A stretch of 6,804 nt of DNA from SHLQ01 sp964494395 (GCA_964494395.1 CAZBTI010000162.1:1-6804), one strand, 5' to 3'; counted from the first letter of the stretch, positions 1 through 5,682 are shown. Numbers and translations are program-made. Notes: a model not told the origin generated them from the letters alone.

Positions 1-531
1 TGCGATGAACTCGGTCTGGCCAACGTGGGTCAGTGCGCCGATTTCTTGGTAGTCGTTCGCACCCGAGTTGAGGGTCACGACAGGGGTTCCGGCGTCGACC
101 GCTCCCTGGAGTGGCGAAACGAGAGCTGCTGGATCTGGAAGCGATGCGGCAATGCCGTCGGTGCCTTCGCCGAGTGCTCCATCGATGAACTGCACCATGG
201 CATTTGCATCGTTGTTACCGGGTGACCAGACGCAGTTGACTCCGAGGTCGCTACATGCTGCTTCCATGCCGCGCTGAACAACGGACCAGAATGGGCCGTC
301 GTCAGAGTGGGTGATCATGTGGAATGTGAGGTCACTGCCTTGGGCTGTGTCGACTTGCTCGGTGTCTCCACCGTCGTCGCCATCTCCACCGTCGTCGCTG
401 TCACCGCCTCCATCGTCGCTGGATTCTGTGTCATCTCCGGTTGCTGTGCTGTCGGCTGTACTGCCTCCACACGCTGCTGCAACCAAAGCAAGTACTGCCA
501 GCATGGCTAGCAGTCGCATTAGCTTCTTCAT
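1..531 (-). CDS. Sugar-type ABC transporter substrate-binding lipoprotein, N-terminal part (cut by the left edge)
   Basis: I translated the complement by hand: 177 residues are open from ATG at 531 to the window edge. Residues 1-21 form a lipoprotein signal peptide (Lys2, Lys3, hydrophobic core, then LVAAAC with lipid-acceptor Cys21). Residues about 34-58 are an Asp/Ser/Gly-rich flexible linker. The fold starts at about 65 with TFHMITHSDDGPFWSVVQRG, followed by NNDANAMVQFIDGAL, GTDGIAASLPDP, AGTPVVTLNSGAND and HVGQTEF, the pattern of the Peripla_BP_4 (ribose/inositol/AI-2-like) binding proteins. It should capture a sugar or cyclitol outside the membrane and pass it to a permease/ATPase pair, presumably encoded beyond the left edge. 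An AGGAGG (536-541) sits 4 bases before the start. It lies 72 bases downstream of the TIM-barrel gene on the same strand, so the two are probably one operon. The ligand is unknown. Confidence 0.9.
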   Translation of the reverse strand, partial: MKKLMRLLAMLAVLALVAAACGGSTADSTATGDDTESSDDGGGDSDDGGDGDDGGDTEQVDTAQGSDLTFHMITHSDDGPFWSVVQRGMEAACSDLGVNCVWSPGNNDANAMVQFIDGALGEGTDGIAASLPDPAALVSPLQGAVDAGTPVVTLNSGANDYQEIGALTHVGQTEFIA

Positions 532-570
532 TTCCCCTCCTAATGGGTTTTGCTTAGTTGTATTTCTCGA

Positions 571-582
571 AACCTCGAGGTT
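571..582. promoter_or_regulatory. Intercistronic palindrome AACCTCGAGGTT
   Basis: This is a perfect 12-bp palindrome in the 72-base gap between the TIM-barrel gene and the lipoprotein gene. A second inverted repeat, GTTCG-TTG-CGAAC (580-592), overlaps it. No T-run follows on the minus strand, so it is not an obvious terminator. It could be an mRNA-stabilising hairpin that raises binding-protein output over the enzyme, or a protein-binding site. It does not match the TAGAGCGCTCTA motif of the divergent region. The function is inference. Confidence 0.3.
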
Positions 583-603
583 CGTTGCGAACACGACCAG
601 TGG

Positions 604-1497
604 TCATGACGCCAGACGATCTTCGAGCCCCCTGAGATAGTCGACGCTTGCTTTCACGTCTTCGATTGGTCCTTGTCCTTCAGCGGGTTCGCCACCGGTA
701 ATGGCAATGTCCTGTTCGAGGACATACCAGCCGGGGTACCCGCCAGCTTCGAGCGAAGAGATCACCCGATCGATATCGATATCGCCCTTCCCAACGGTTG
801 GAAAGATGCCTCCTTGCACGGCTTCCATCAGGCTGAGTTCGCCAGCGTTCAACCGTTTGGCCACGGCGAGGTCGCAGTCCTTGATGTGCACGAGCCCAAC
901 CCGGTCGGCGTGTGCGTCGACGAAGTCGGCAGGGTCGTAACCACCGACGGCAAAGTGTGCGGTGTCGAGCACGAATTGGATGCCGCTGTTGTCGACCACG
1001 CGCTGGATCTCTTCTTTGGTCTCAACGATGGTTCCGTAGTGTTCGTGGAGAACCTGGGTAAGACCGTGTCCCTTTGTGATTTCTTCAATGCGGTCGAACA
1101 TGATCATGGTGTGGTCCCACTCGACGGGCGTTAGCTCCCGTCGGGGCGCCCAATCCCATGTGGTGACCGGTGACGAGTTGAAGTAGGTCGCGCCAGCGGC
1201 TTGCAGGAGCTTTGCGCTCTCCTCGCTCCGGCGGAGCGTCTCGTTGGCTTCGGCTGGATCGTGGACGAGGACGGGGATAAACGCGGCCAGCAGATCGAGG
1301 TTGTGAGAAGAAAGTACAGAGCCCAGTTCGGACGGGTCAGAAGGGAGATACCCCTCCGAACCAAGCTCCGTGGCAGAAAAACCAAGTTCAGCCATTTCGG
1401 CGAGCACTCGATCAACCGGCAGTTGAATGCCCCACCCGGGGACCTCACAGATTCCCCAGGAGATCGGAGCAGTAGCCATTCTTTGCATGAAACTCAT
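604..1497 (-). CDS. TIM-barrel sugar isomerase/epimerase (inosose-dehydratase/IolE-like)
   Basis: The product has 297 residues, the size expected for the xylose-isomerase-like TIM-barrel family that includes IolE and sugar-phosphate epimerases. The N-terminus has the APISWGICEVPGWG motif (10-23). Putative metal and active-site residues fall where the family places them: Glu152 and His153 in LHEHYGT, Asp178 and His181 in VLDTAHF, His204 and Asp207 in LVHIKDCD, and Glu261 in YVLEQD. The likely role is isomerisation, epimerisation or dehydration of a keto-sugar or inosose in the cytoplasm. I chose ATG 1497 because a G-rich Shine-Dalgarno (AAAGGGGGGTGG, 1505-1516) precedes it. The frame is open further upstream to 1650, but that extension would run over the operator and promoter. 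The gene is first in a minus-strand operon with the sugar-binding lipoprotein, opposite a LacI regulator. IolE proper is plausible, but subfamilies overlap and a symbol is not justified. Confidence 0.85.
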   Translation of the reverse strand: MSFMQRMATAPISWGICEVPGWGIQLPVDRVLAEMAELGFSATELGSEGYLPSDPSELGSVLSSHNLDLLAAFIPVLVHDPAEANETLRRSEESAKLLQAAGATYFNSSPVTTWDWAPRRELTPVEWDHTMIMFDRIEEITKGHGLTQVLHEHYGTIVETKEEIQRVVDNSGIQFVLDTAHFAVGGYDPADFVDAHADRVGLVHIKDCDLAVAKRLNAGELSLMEAVQGGIFPTVGKGDIDIDRVISSLEAGGYPGWYVLEQDIAITGGEPAEGQGPIEDVKASVDYLRGLEDRLAS

Positions 1498-1516
1498 GAC
1501 GTATCCACCCCCCTTT

Positions 1517-1531
1517 GGCCGGATTCCGGCC
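1517..1531 (-). promoter_or_regulatory. Leader inverted repeat directly upstream of the RBS
   Basis: GGCCGGA-T-TCCGGCC is a 7-bp inverted repeat that as RNA would fold with a 5-nt loop. It abuts the purine-rich Shine-Dalgarno of the TIM-barrel gene and lies in its predicted 5' leader. It could affect ribosome access or mRNA stability. There is no U-tract. The role is inference. Confidence 0.3.
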
Positions 1532-1540
1532 CGATTTATT

Positions 1541-1554
1541 GCCGCTGCAGCGGC
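1541..1554. promoter_or_regulatory. Palindrome GCCGCTGCAGCGGC in the leader
   Basis: This is a perfect 14-bp palindrome in the predicted 5' leader of the TIM-barrel gene, 9 bases from the second leader repeat. It could be a leader hairpin or a regulator site. It does not resemble the two TAGAGCGCTCTA operators. Confidence 0.25.
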
Positions 1555-1590
1555 ACACAATGGCATTACTTCAGTCACACTGGCTCGTAT

Positions 1591-1604
1591 GTAGAGCGCT
1601 CTAC
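1591..1604. promoter_or_regulatory. LacI-family operator 1 (GTAGAGCGCTCTAC)
   Basis: This is a perfect 14-bp palindrome with the central CG typical of LacI-family operators. The same 13-bp string, GTAGAGCGCTCTA, recurs at 1755-1767 in front of the regulator gene. It lies about 10-25 bases downstream of the predicted transcription start of the minus-strand operon, a position where a bound repressor would block transcription. Binding by the adjacent LacI protein is inferred from proximity and motif type. Confidence 0.75.
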
Positions 1605-1621
1605 TGTGTGACAATGGACTC

Positions 1622-1650
1622 ACCATAGGAAATCCCTCAGTCGACGTCAA
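1622..1650 (-). promoter_or_regulatory. Predicted promoter of the TIM-barrel/lipoprotein operon
   Basis: On the minus strand a -35-like TTGACG (1650-1645) and a -10-like TATGGT (1627-1622) are separated by exactly 17 bases. Transcription would start near 1615, giving a leader of about 118 nt that contains operator 1 and two GC-rich palindromes. The hexamers match consensus 5/6 and 4/6. Confidence 0.45.
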
Positions 1651-1744
1651 CTCGCGAAGCGTAAGAATTGCTTGACTGGTTTTGCCTCAGAGCGAGATGA
1701 ACCTGGACCCGTTTCGCGCGGATTGCGCATTCATATTGTCGGAA

Positions 1745-1771
1745 TTGAGTCGAAGTAGAGCGCTCTATACA
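1745..1771 (+). promoter_or_regulatory. Possible promoter of the LacI/dioxygenase pair
   Basis: A weak -35 TTGAGT (1745-1750) and -10 TATACA (1766-1771) are separated by 15 bases, shorter than ideal. Operator 2 fills the spacer and touches the -10, as expected for repressor autoregulation. The assignment is tentative because the spacing is poor. Confidence 0.3.
1755..1768. promoter_or_regulatory. LacI-family operator 2 (GTAGAGCGCTCTAT)
   Basis: It has a perfect 12-bp core palindrome TAGAGCGCTCTA (1756-1767) and shares 13 consecutive bases with operator 1. The centres are 164 bp apart, so DNA looping between two repressor dimers is possible. The site ends 34 bases before the LacI start codon and probably gives autoregulation of the regulator and the downstream dioxygenase. 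Confidence 0.75.
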
Positions 1772-1802
1772 TGTGAATCAATTTCAGATACGCTGATCGG
1801 CG

Positions 1803-2795
1803 ATGAGCCGAACAACCATGGAAGATGTAGCGAAACACGCTGGCGTTTCACGGGCTCTCGTGTCGCTGGTGATGAGAGATTCGCCCCGAGTCTCCGAGCA
1901 CAGCCGCGCCAAGGTCCTCGCTTCAGCAGCCGAATTGGAGTACCGCCCGAACGCATGGGCACGCAACCTGGCAAGCGGCCAGACGAACACGATCGGCGTC
2001 ATGCTCAACGATCTGCATAACCCGTACTTTGCGGGATTGGCCGAGGGCGTGGCCACGACCGCAACAGAACACGGTATGGAGGTTCTGATTACTTCGGGCT
2101 GGCAACGAGAGGACGGCGAGAACGCCGCGATCGAGACACTGCTCAATCTGCGAGCAGACGGCATCGTCATCGGTGCTGCACGCTTCGGTGGCGAGGTATT
2201 TTCGGTGATGGCTCAACAGACACCGACCGTAGCGATTGCCTTCTTTGACGAACCCGACGCGATGGACACCCTCTGTAACGACGAGGCGTACGGCTCGGAG
2301 CTTGTCGTCGAGCACCTCACCTCGCTCGGACATACCCGTATCGCGCACATCGACGCCGGAACCGCCCCGGGCGCACCCGAACGTCGTCGGGGTTTCACCG
2401 ACTCAATGGCGAAGCGCGGGCTTGCCCCAATCGTGTTCGAAGGCGACTTCAACGAAAAGGCGGCGTTCGAAGCGTCGATCCAGATCATGAAGCTCAAGGA
2501 ACCGCCAACAGCGATCTTTGCAGCAAACGACCTTGCGGCCACCGGCGTCATTGCTCATCTTCGCGACATCGGCGTGAGTGTTCCTGAAGATGTGTCCGTC
2601 ATTGGATACGACGACACCGTCCTCGCTGGCATTGGTGCCATCTCGCTAACCACCGTCCGACAACCCCTGCAAATGTACGGGGAGAGGGCCGCAGAACTCT
2701 TGATCGAACGCATCAATGGCCGTGAAGTTGCCAAGCACGAACTCATCCAGCCCAGCCTCGTCGTGCGCTCTACGACTGGACCGGTACCAACCTAA
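1803..2795 (+). CDS. LacI-family transcriptional regulator
   Basis: The product has 330 residues, the usual LacI-family length. Residues 6-27 are the helix-turn-helix (MEDVAKHAGVSRALVSLVMR). About 50-60 form the hinge helix (PNAWARNLASG). The rest is the periplasmic-binding-protein-like ligand and dimer domain, with TIGVMLNDLHNPYFAGLAEG, GHTRIAHIDA, PTAIFAANDLAATG and SVIGYDDT as landmarks. DNA-reading positions equivalent to LacI Tyr17, Gln18 and Arg22 are Arg17, Ala18 and Leu22. It probably represses both arms of the divergent locus through the two palindromes and is relieved by a sugar-like ligand. ATG 1803 gives the standard short N-terminal arm, but no Shine-Dalgarno precedes it; ATG 1818 would still keep the HTH. 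The dioxygenase follows after 20 bases and is probably co-transcribed. Confidence 0.93.
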   Translation: MSRTTMEDVAKHAGVSRALVSLVMRDSPRVSEHSRAKVLASAAELEYRPNAWARNLASGQTNTIGVMLNDLHNPYFAGLAEGVATTATEHGMEVLITSGWQREDGENAAIETLLNLRADGIVIGAARFGGEVFSVMAQQTPTVAIAFFDEPDAMDTLCNDEAYGSELVVEHLTSLGHTRIAHIDAGTAPGAPERRRGFTDSMAKRGLAPIVFEGDFNEKAAFEASIQIMKLKEPPTAIFAANDLAATGVIAHLRDIGVSVPEDVSVIGYDDTVLAGIGAISLTTVRQPLQMYGERAAELLIERINGREVAKHELIQPSLVVRSTTGPVPT

Positions 2796-2815
2796 AAACA
2801 CCCGAGGGGATTCTC

Positions 2816-3658
2816 ATGTTTGAAGTAGATACCACGAAGCTGAGCGAACAGCTCGAAGACATCATCGAGGAACTCCTCAACGGCGATGGAGCCGTCGTTA
2901 TCCGCAACGCGTTCGACCAAGCAGCCGTTGCCGATGCCCGGGCCATCATCATGGACGAGTCCAAAGACGAGGACAAAGAGACCCACTTCCAGGGAGCGAA
3001 CGCCGATACAATCCACCTTCAGCGCCGGGTTTGGAACCTGCTGGCAAAGGGCAAGATCTTCGAGGACATGGTGCAACACCCCGACGTGGTGGCGATCACG
3101 TCGGCATTCCTCGGAAACAAGTTTCACCTCGGCTCCATCGCTGCGAACCGTCTGTTGCCCGGTGGCCCCGGACAGGAACCGCACATCGACTATCCCTACT
3201 GGGACATGTACGACCGGGAGGGATTTCCGACCCGTATCAATTCGAGCTACCCGCTCAACCTTCAGGTCACCATCCCCCTCGATCCGTTCAATGAGGTATC
3301 GGGGGCGAGTGCCTTTCTCCCCGGCTCGCAGCGCGACTTGCAGTACCCGAAAGTCGAGGACCGCGAAGCGTTCTTTGAAACCTGCAGTCGAATGTCGGGC
3401 AATCCCGGAGATGCGGTGATCTTCAACGGCATGACGTGGCACTGCGCGATGCCGAATGAGTCAGATCACGACCGCGGGGCGGTACTGATCGAGTACTTGC
3501 CGAAGTTCGTCATTCCACTAGAAGATCAGCTGTCGGGCGTTCCACAATCGGTCGTCGATCGAGCGAGCCCGTTGTTGCAGCGTCTTATCGGTGTTGGTCG
3601 TCCGTATCCGAAGCTCTTCGACGAGGCTCAAGGCGAGAACACCATCGGCCGCGACTAG
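2816..3658 (+). CDS. Phytanoyl-CoA dioxygenase (PhyH) family Fe(II)/2-oxoglutarate oxygenase
   Basis: The product has 280 residues, a normal length for the PhyH family. The facial iron triad is visible: His123 and Asp125 in EPHIDYPYWD, and His209 in MTWHCAMP. Arg220, 11 residues after the distal His, fits the 2-oxoglutarate carboxylate anchor. The core strand LQVTIPLDPFNEVSGASAFLPGSQ-like segment (149-172, with Pro169-Gly170-Ser171) is characteristic. Such enzymes couple 2-oxoglutarate decarboxylation to hydroxylation, which can also lead to demethylation, of a small molecule. GAGGGG (2804-2809) lies 6 bases before ATG 2816. The gene follows the LacI regulator by 20 bases and opposes sugar-uptake and isomerase genes, so its substrate is more likely a sugar, cyclitol or derivative than phytanoyl-CoA; that is inference. 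It meets the next, convergent gene after 11 bases, with no visible terminator between them. Confidence 0.9.
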   Translation: MFEVDTTKLSEQLEDIIEELLNGDGAVVIRNAFDQAAVADARAIIMDESKDEDKETHFQGANADTIHLQRRVWNLLAKGKIFEDMVQHPDVVAITSAFLGNKFHLGSIAANRLLPGGPGQEPHIDYPYWDMYDREGFPTRINSSYPLNLQVTIPLDPFNEVSGASAFLPGSQRDLQYPKVEDREAFFETCSRMSGNPGDAVIFNGMTWHCAMPNESDHDRGAVLIEYLPKFVIPLEDQLSGVPQSVVDRASPLLQRLIGVGRPYPKLFDEAQGENTIGRD

Positions 3659-3669
3659 CGCCGAGCGAC

Positions 3670-4812
3670 CTACCGCTCTTCGTAACCGTCCGTTGGAGCG
3701 TCGTCGTCCAGGATCGATCCGAGGAGAGCTTTGAACTCCTCCTCGTCGATCTCGGACGGAGCTATGGACTCTGGCACCGCCCCTACCTCTGCGGCTGCAG
3801 GTGGAAGGCCCATCTCGTTCGCCGCCGCCCGTCGCTTCTCGGCATGTCGTTTCTCGTCGGCTCGGCGTTTGCGCTCGAACCAGAGGCCTCCAAAGAAAAC
3901 CGCTATCGAACTGACGACCGCTGCGATGAACAGCGAGCGGCGTTGCTCATCAGCGGTGATGATCTCCGGGCCATTTGCGGCGATCGATTCGACCTCCTGA
4001 ACTCCACCGGCGACAGCGGGTTCAGGAACTGCGGCGACGCTAGCCGGTGCATCGGTCGCGGCACCCGACTCGGTCGTGAGCGCATTGACGAAGACGCCTT
4101 GGGCGAAAACACTGGGATCTTCGAATGAGGTATCGGCGGTATCGGCGGCAGACCAGCTGAGTTTCAAATCGCGGTCGCCGCCGGAGGATCCGTTGGCCTG
4201 TACTTGCAGCCCGAACCGTTCACCTTCGGCGGGCTGGTACAAGCCAGCAATATCGACTGCGAACTCGGTTCCCCAGCCCTCGTCGGTGGCAAAGACGAAG
4301 CCGGTGACCTCATGTTGCTCGAGTCCAATTCCGGTCAAGGTGAGCGCCGTTGGATCGGTACCGCCAATGTCCACCGCCGATATCCGGATCTGGCTGATGC
4401 CCGGGCCATAAGAGGTAGCAGCCACTTCCCCCGACAAGTTGAGGTAGAACTCGAACGAGTCCTCGTTCCAGTAACTCTCACCGTTCTGTCCAGCGATGAT
4501 CGCAGTGTCGGTGATCGTGGCCGCAAAGAAGATCGTCGTTGGATCGGCCGCTACTTGCCAACGAAGCCGGCCGTTCGTTCCTGGGTCTGTAGAAGGCTGT
4601 GGACCCCCAACGGTGACGGTGGCGGGGATGTTTGCCCAGTCATCGAGTTGTCCATCGATGGCGATAGCGTCCTCTGTTGCGAGGACCACAGACGCGCTGG
4701 TCCCAGCGACTTGTGCGAGCGCTGGTTGGCCCCACATCACAGCCAGAATCACTCCTGCTATGAGTGCTGCCAACCCCCGGCGCAGAAACGTATGCGTGAG
4801 ACAGATAGCCAT
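3670..4812 (-). CDS. Exported, membrane-anchored protein with CBM9/DOMON-like domain
   Basis: The product has 380 residues from ATG 4812; an adjacent GTG at 4815 would add one. In GTG-based numbering a signal peptide covers 1-34 (Arg12-Arg13, hydrophobic core, ALA then Gln35). A beta-rich domain at about 45-245 has the family-9 carbohydrate-binding/DOMON-like signature: AIDGQLDDWANIP, RLRWQVAADPTTIFFAATI, then SYWNEDSFEFYLN, with EFAVDIAGL near its end. An Ala/Pro/Glu linker (250-290), one membrane span (294-312), a basic stop-transfer run (Arg/Lys-rich, 315-329) and an acidic cytoplasmic tail complete it. The sensor or ligand domain therefore faces outward. Heme or sugar binding are both known for this fold and I cannot choose. 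The Shine-Dalgarno is poor, with only GGGG very close to the start. It lies 86 bases downstream of a CopC-like gene with the same exported-plus-anchor layout. Confidence 0.8.
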   Translation of the reverse strand: MAICLTHTFLRRGLAALIAGVILAVMWGQPALAQVAGTSASVVLATEDAIAIDGQLDDWANIPATVTVGGPQPSTDPGTNGRLRWQVAADPTTIFFAATITDTAIIAGQNGESYWNEDSFEFYLNLSGEVAATSYGPGISQIRISAVDIGGTDPTALTLTGIGLEQHEVTGFVFATDEGWGTEFAVDIAGLYQPAEGERFGLQVQANGSSGGDRDLKLSWSAADTADTSFEDPSVFAQGVFVNALTTESGAATDAPASVAAVPEPAVAGGVQEVESIAANGPEIITADEQRRSLFIAAVVSSIAVFFGGLWFERKRRADEKRHAEKRRAAANEMGLPPAAAEVGAVPESIAPSEIDEEEFKALLGSILDDDAPTDGYEER

Positions 4813-4882
4813 CACCCCAGACGGTATCGGTCCTCACGACCTACAGCCAGATTGGGGAATTAGTACCCACAGAGCCCACTGT

Positions 4883-4894
4883 TGCCCTCGGGCA
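4883..4894. repeat. Short inverted repeat TGCCCTCGGGCA after the CopC-like stop
   Basis: TGCCC-TC-GGGCA is a perfect palindrome 4 bases past the stop codon of the CopC-like gene. It could form a small hairpin in the gap before the CBM9-like gene. No U-tract follows, so termination is unlikely; mRNA 3'-end stabilisation is possible. Confidence 0.25.
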
Positions 4895-4898
4895 CTAC

Positions 4899-5525
4899 TC
4901 AGATGCTCGGGCGGCGGTTCTTGTCGTTTCGCAGGACGAGCCCGAGATACACGACCATCACGAACGCAATGCCGAGGATCGCCAGCAGTCCGCCGGAAAG
5001 GGCTTGTTCGGGCGAGTCGACCGATACACGGATTGAACCCTCGTTGACCGCACCGTCGGCACCTCTCACCGAGTACGAGACCTCGTAATTTCCAGATGGA
5101 AGTTGCCCATCGAGCGTTGCGTTCAGCTCGGTTTCAACGACCTCAACCAACGTCACGGGAAAGTCTGTACCGTCGCGTCGCAACACGCTTACAGCAGCAC
5201 CGTCGGACCGAAGCAGGGTGTCGAACTCGAAGGTCACCTCGTCGAGGTTCGACAACGACTCGCCATCGGCAGGCGAAGAAGAAAGCAACTGAGACTGCGC
5301 CCCCAAAGACCCCGGCAACAGCAATGAAAACAGCAGAACAACGATAAGTAGAGGCCCGAGACGGGACCAAAGCTGAGAGACGCCCGGGTAGCCCGAAGCT
5401 GCGAAGGTATCGACTCGGCCCTGACGGGCCTCCTCGAACTCGAGTTTCTCGCCTGAGGGCTCGAAACGTCGCCCCCGGTAGCCCGAAGCTGCGCAGCCGG
5501 TTCGGGCGAAAAGGCCGCCAGGCAA
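4899..5525 (-). CDS. CopC-domain exported membrane-anchored protein (start unresolved)
   Basis: The supported product begins near 5372 with a signal peptide (GPLLIVVLLFSLLLPGSLGA then Gln). A CopC/YobA-type beta-sandwich follows, with the hallmark SSPADGESLSNLDEVTFEF, LRRDG, LPSGNYEVSYSV and DGAVNEGSIRVSV. A C-terminal membrane span (ALSGGLLAILGIAFVMVVYLGLVL pattern, within 5004-4930) precedes a short basic tail. CopC domains bind copper in the periplasm or at the cell surface, but the conserved N-terminal metal-binding His is replaced here (mature N-terminus QSQLLSS), so copper binding is doubtful. The frame is open back through selC to 5693. There is no in-frame ATG or GTG between the signal peptide and the tRNA; TTG 5525 is the only usual start and gives an implausibly long N-region. 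I list that limit, and the true start is probably near 5370-5400. The gene probably works with the following CBM9-like gene. Confidence 0.6.
   Translation of the reverse strand: MPGGLFARTGCAASGYRGRRFEPSGEKLEFEEARQGRVDTFAASGYPGVSQLWSRLGPLLIVVLLFSLLLPGSLGAQSQLLSSSPADGESLSNLDEVTFEFDTLLRSDGAAVSVLRRDGTDFPVTLVEVVETELNATLDGQLPSGNYEVSYSVRGADGAVNEGSIRVSVDSPEQALSGGLLAILGIAFVMVVYLGLVLRNDKNRRPSI
5387..5403. repeat. 17-bp direct repeat, copy 1
   Basis: GGTAGCCCGAAGCTGCG occurs here and again, identical, at 5477-5493. The period is 90 bp and both copies lie between selC and the CopC signal peptide. Upstream of the base just left of each copy, three C residues also match. Confidence 0.85.
5417..5446. repeat. 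Hairpin and palindrome inside the repeat-bounded segment
   Basis: GGCCC-TGAC-GGGCC (5417-5430) is a perfect 5-bp stem with a 4-nt loop. AACTCGAGTT (5437-5446) is a perfect 10-bp palindrome. On the minus strand the first hairpin covers an AGGAGG (5434-5429) that has no start codon at a suitable distance. Together with the flanking 17-bp repeats this looks like a structured extragenic element rather than coding sequence. Confidence 0.4.
5477..5493. repeat. 17-bp direct repeat, copy 2
   Basis: This is the second exact copy of GGTAGCCCGAAGCTGCG. Because 90 is a multiple of three, both copies are read in the same frame of the CopC open frame as the peptide AASGY. Confidence 0.85.
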
Positions 5526-5541
5526 CCGCAGCGCGAATCGA

Positions 5542-5557
5542 GGGCGCCTGGGCGCCC
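5542..5557 (-). terminator. GC-rich hairpin downstream of selC
   Basis: GGGCGCC-TG-GGCGCCC is a 7-bp perfect inverted repeat (about 6 bp with a 4-nt loop as RNA) starting 29 bases beyond the tRNA 3' end. No U-tract follows (TCGATTCG), so it is at best an actinobacterial-style terminator or a processing boundary for the tRNA precursor. Confidence 0.35.
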
Positions 5558-5586
5558 GGATTGAGCCTGCGGCGATCGGTCGCGGT

Positions 5587-5682
5587 TGGCGGAGGTGGAC
5601 GGGAATCGAACCCGCCGTACGGGGATCGCCCGTACCGCCTGCTTTGAAGGCAGGGGAGCCCACCAGGTACTCGGACACCTCC
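5587..5682 (-). tRNA. selC: tRNA-Sec (anticodon TCA), selenocysteine tRNA
   Basis: The complement is 96 nt and ends in encoded CCA (5587-5589) after discriminator G. The acceptor GGAGGTG pairs with CACCTCC. The anticodon stem CCTGC/GCAGG closes the loop CTTCAAA, with anticodon TCA at 5645-5647, which reads UGA. A long variable arm has a 7-bp stem GTACGGG/CCCGTAC with loop CGATC. The T-arm GCGGG-TTCGATT-CCCGT is standard, and the D-arm has a tight TGGT loop. Length, variable arm and UCA anticodon together fit tRNA-Sec rather than tRNA-Ser, which would carry TGA. The eighth acceptor pair expected in bacterial tRNA-Sec appears as T-C and is not canonical. The gene works with SelA, SelB and SelD, none of which is in the window. 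It lies 28 bases after the small membrane protein gene. Confidence 0.93.

Noticed and set aside
595..605. Palindrome GACCAGTGGTC over the TIM-barrel stop codon as a terminator
   Set aside because: The two arms leave a one-base loop, there is no T-run, and the next gene follows in the same orientation.
673..1134. Plus-strand open frame of 153 codons inside the TIM-barrel gene
   Set aside because: The opposite strand encodes a clear TIM-barrel enzyme with its metal ligands, so this is a complementary-frame shadow.
1571..1612. GTCACAC/GTGTGAC repeats flanking operator 1 as a separate operator
   Set aside because: The 7-bp arms are not centred on the palindrome and do not occur at operator 2, so they may be chance.
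1498..1650. N-terminal extension of the TIM-barrel gene to 1650
   Set aside because: It would translate across the operator, two leader palindromes and the predicted promoter. ATG 1497 has a good ribosome-binding site and gives the family length.
2792..3442. Minus-strand open frame of 216 codons opposite the dioxygenase
   Set aside because: The plus strand carries the complete HxD...H...R motif set. The minus frame has no domain and would overlap the end of the LacI gene region.
3659..3669. Bidirectional terminator between the convergent genes
   Set aside because: The gap is 11 bases and shows no inverted repeat or T-run; any termination signal must lie inside the coding ends.
4204..4863. 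Long plus-strand open frame of 219 codons
   Set aside because: It lies antisense to the CBM9-like gene, shows no recognisable motif, has Cys/Arg/Trp-rich composition typical of a shadow frame, and lacks a Shine-Dalgarno.
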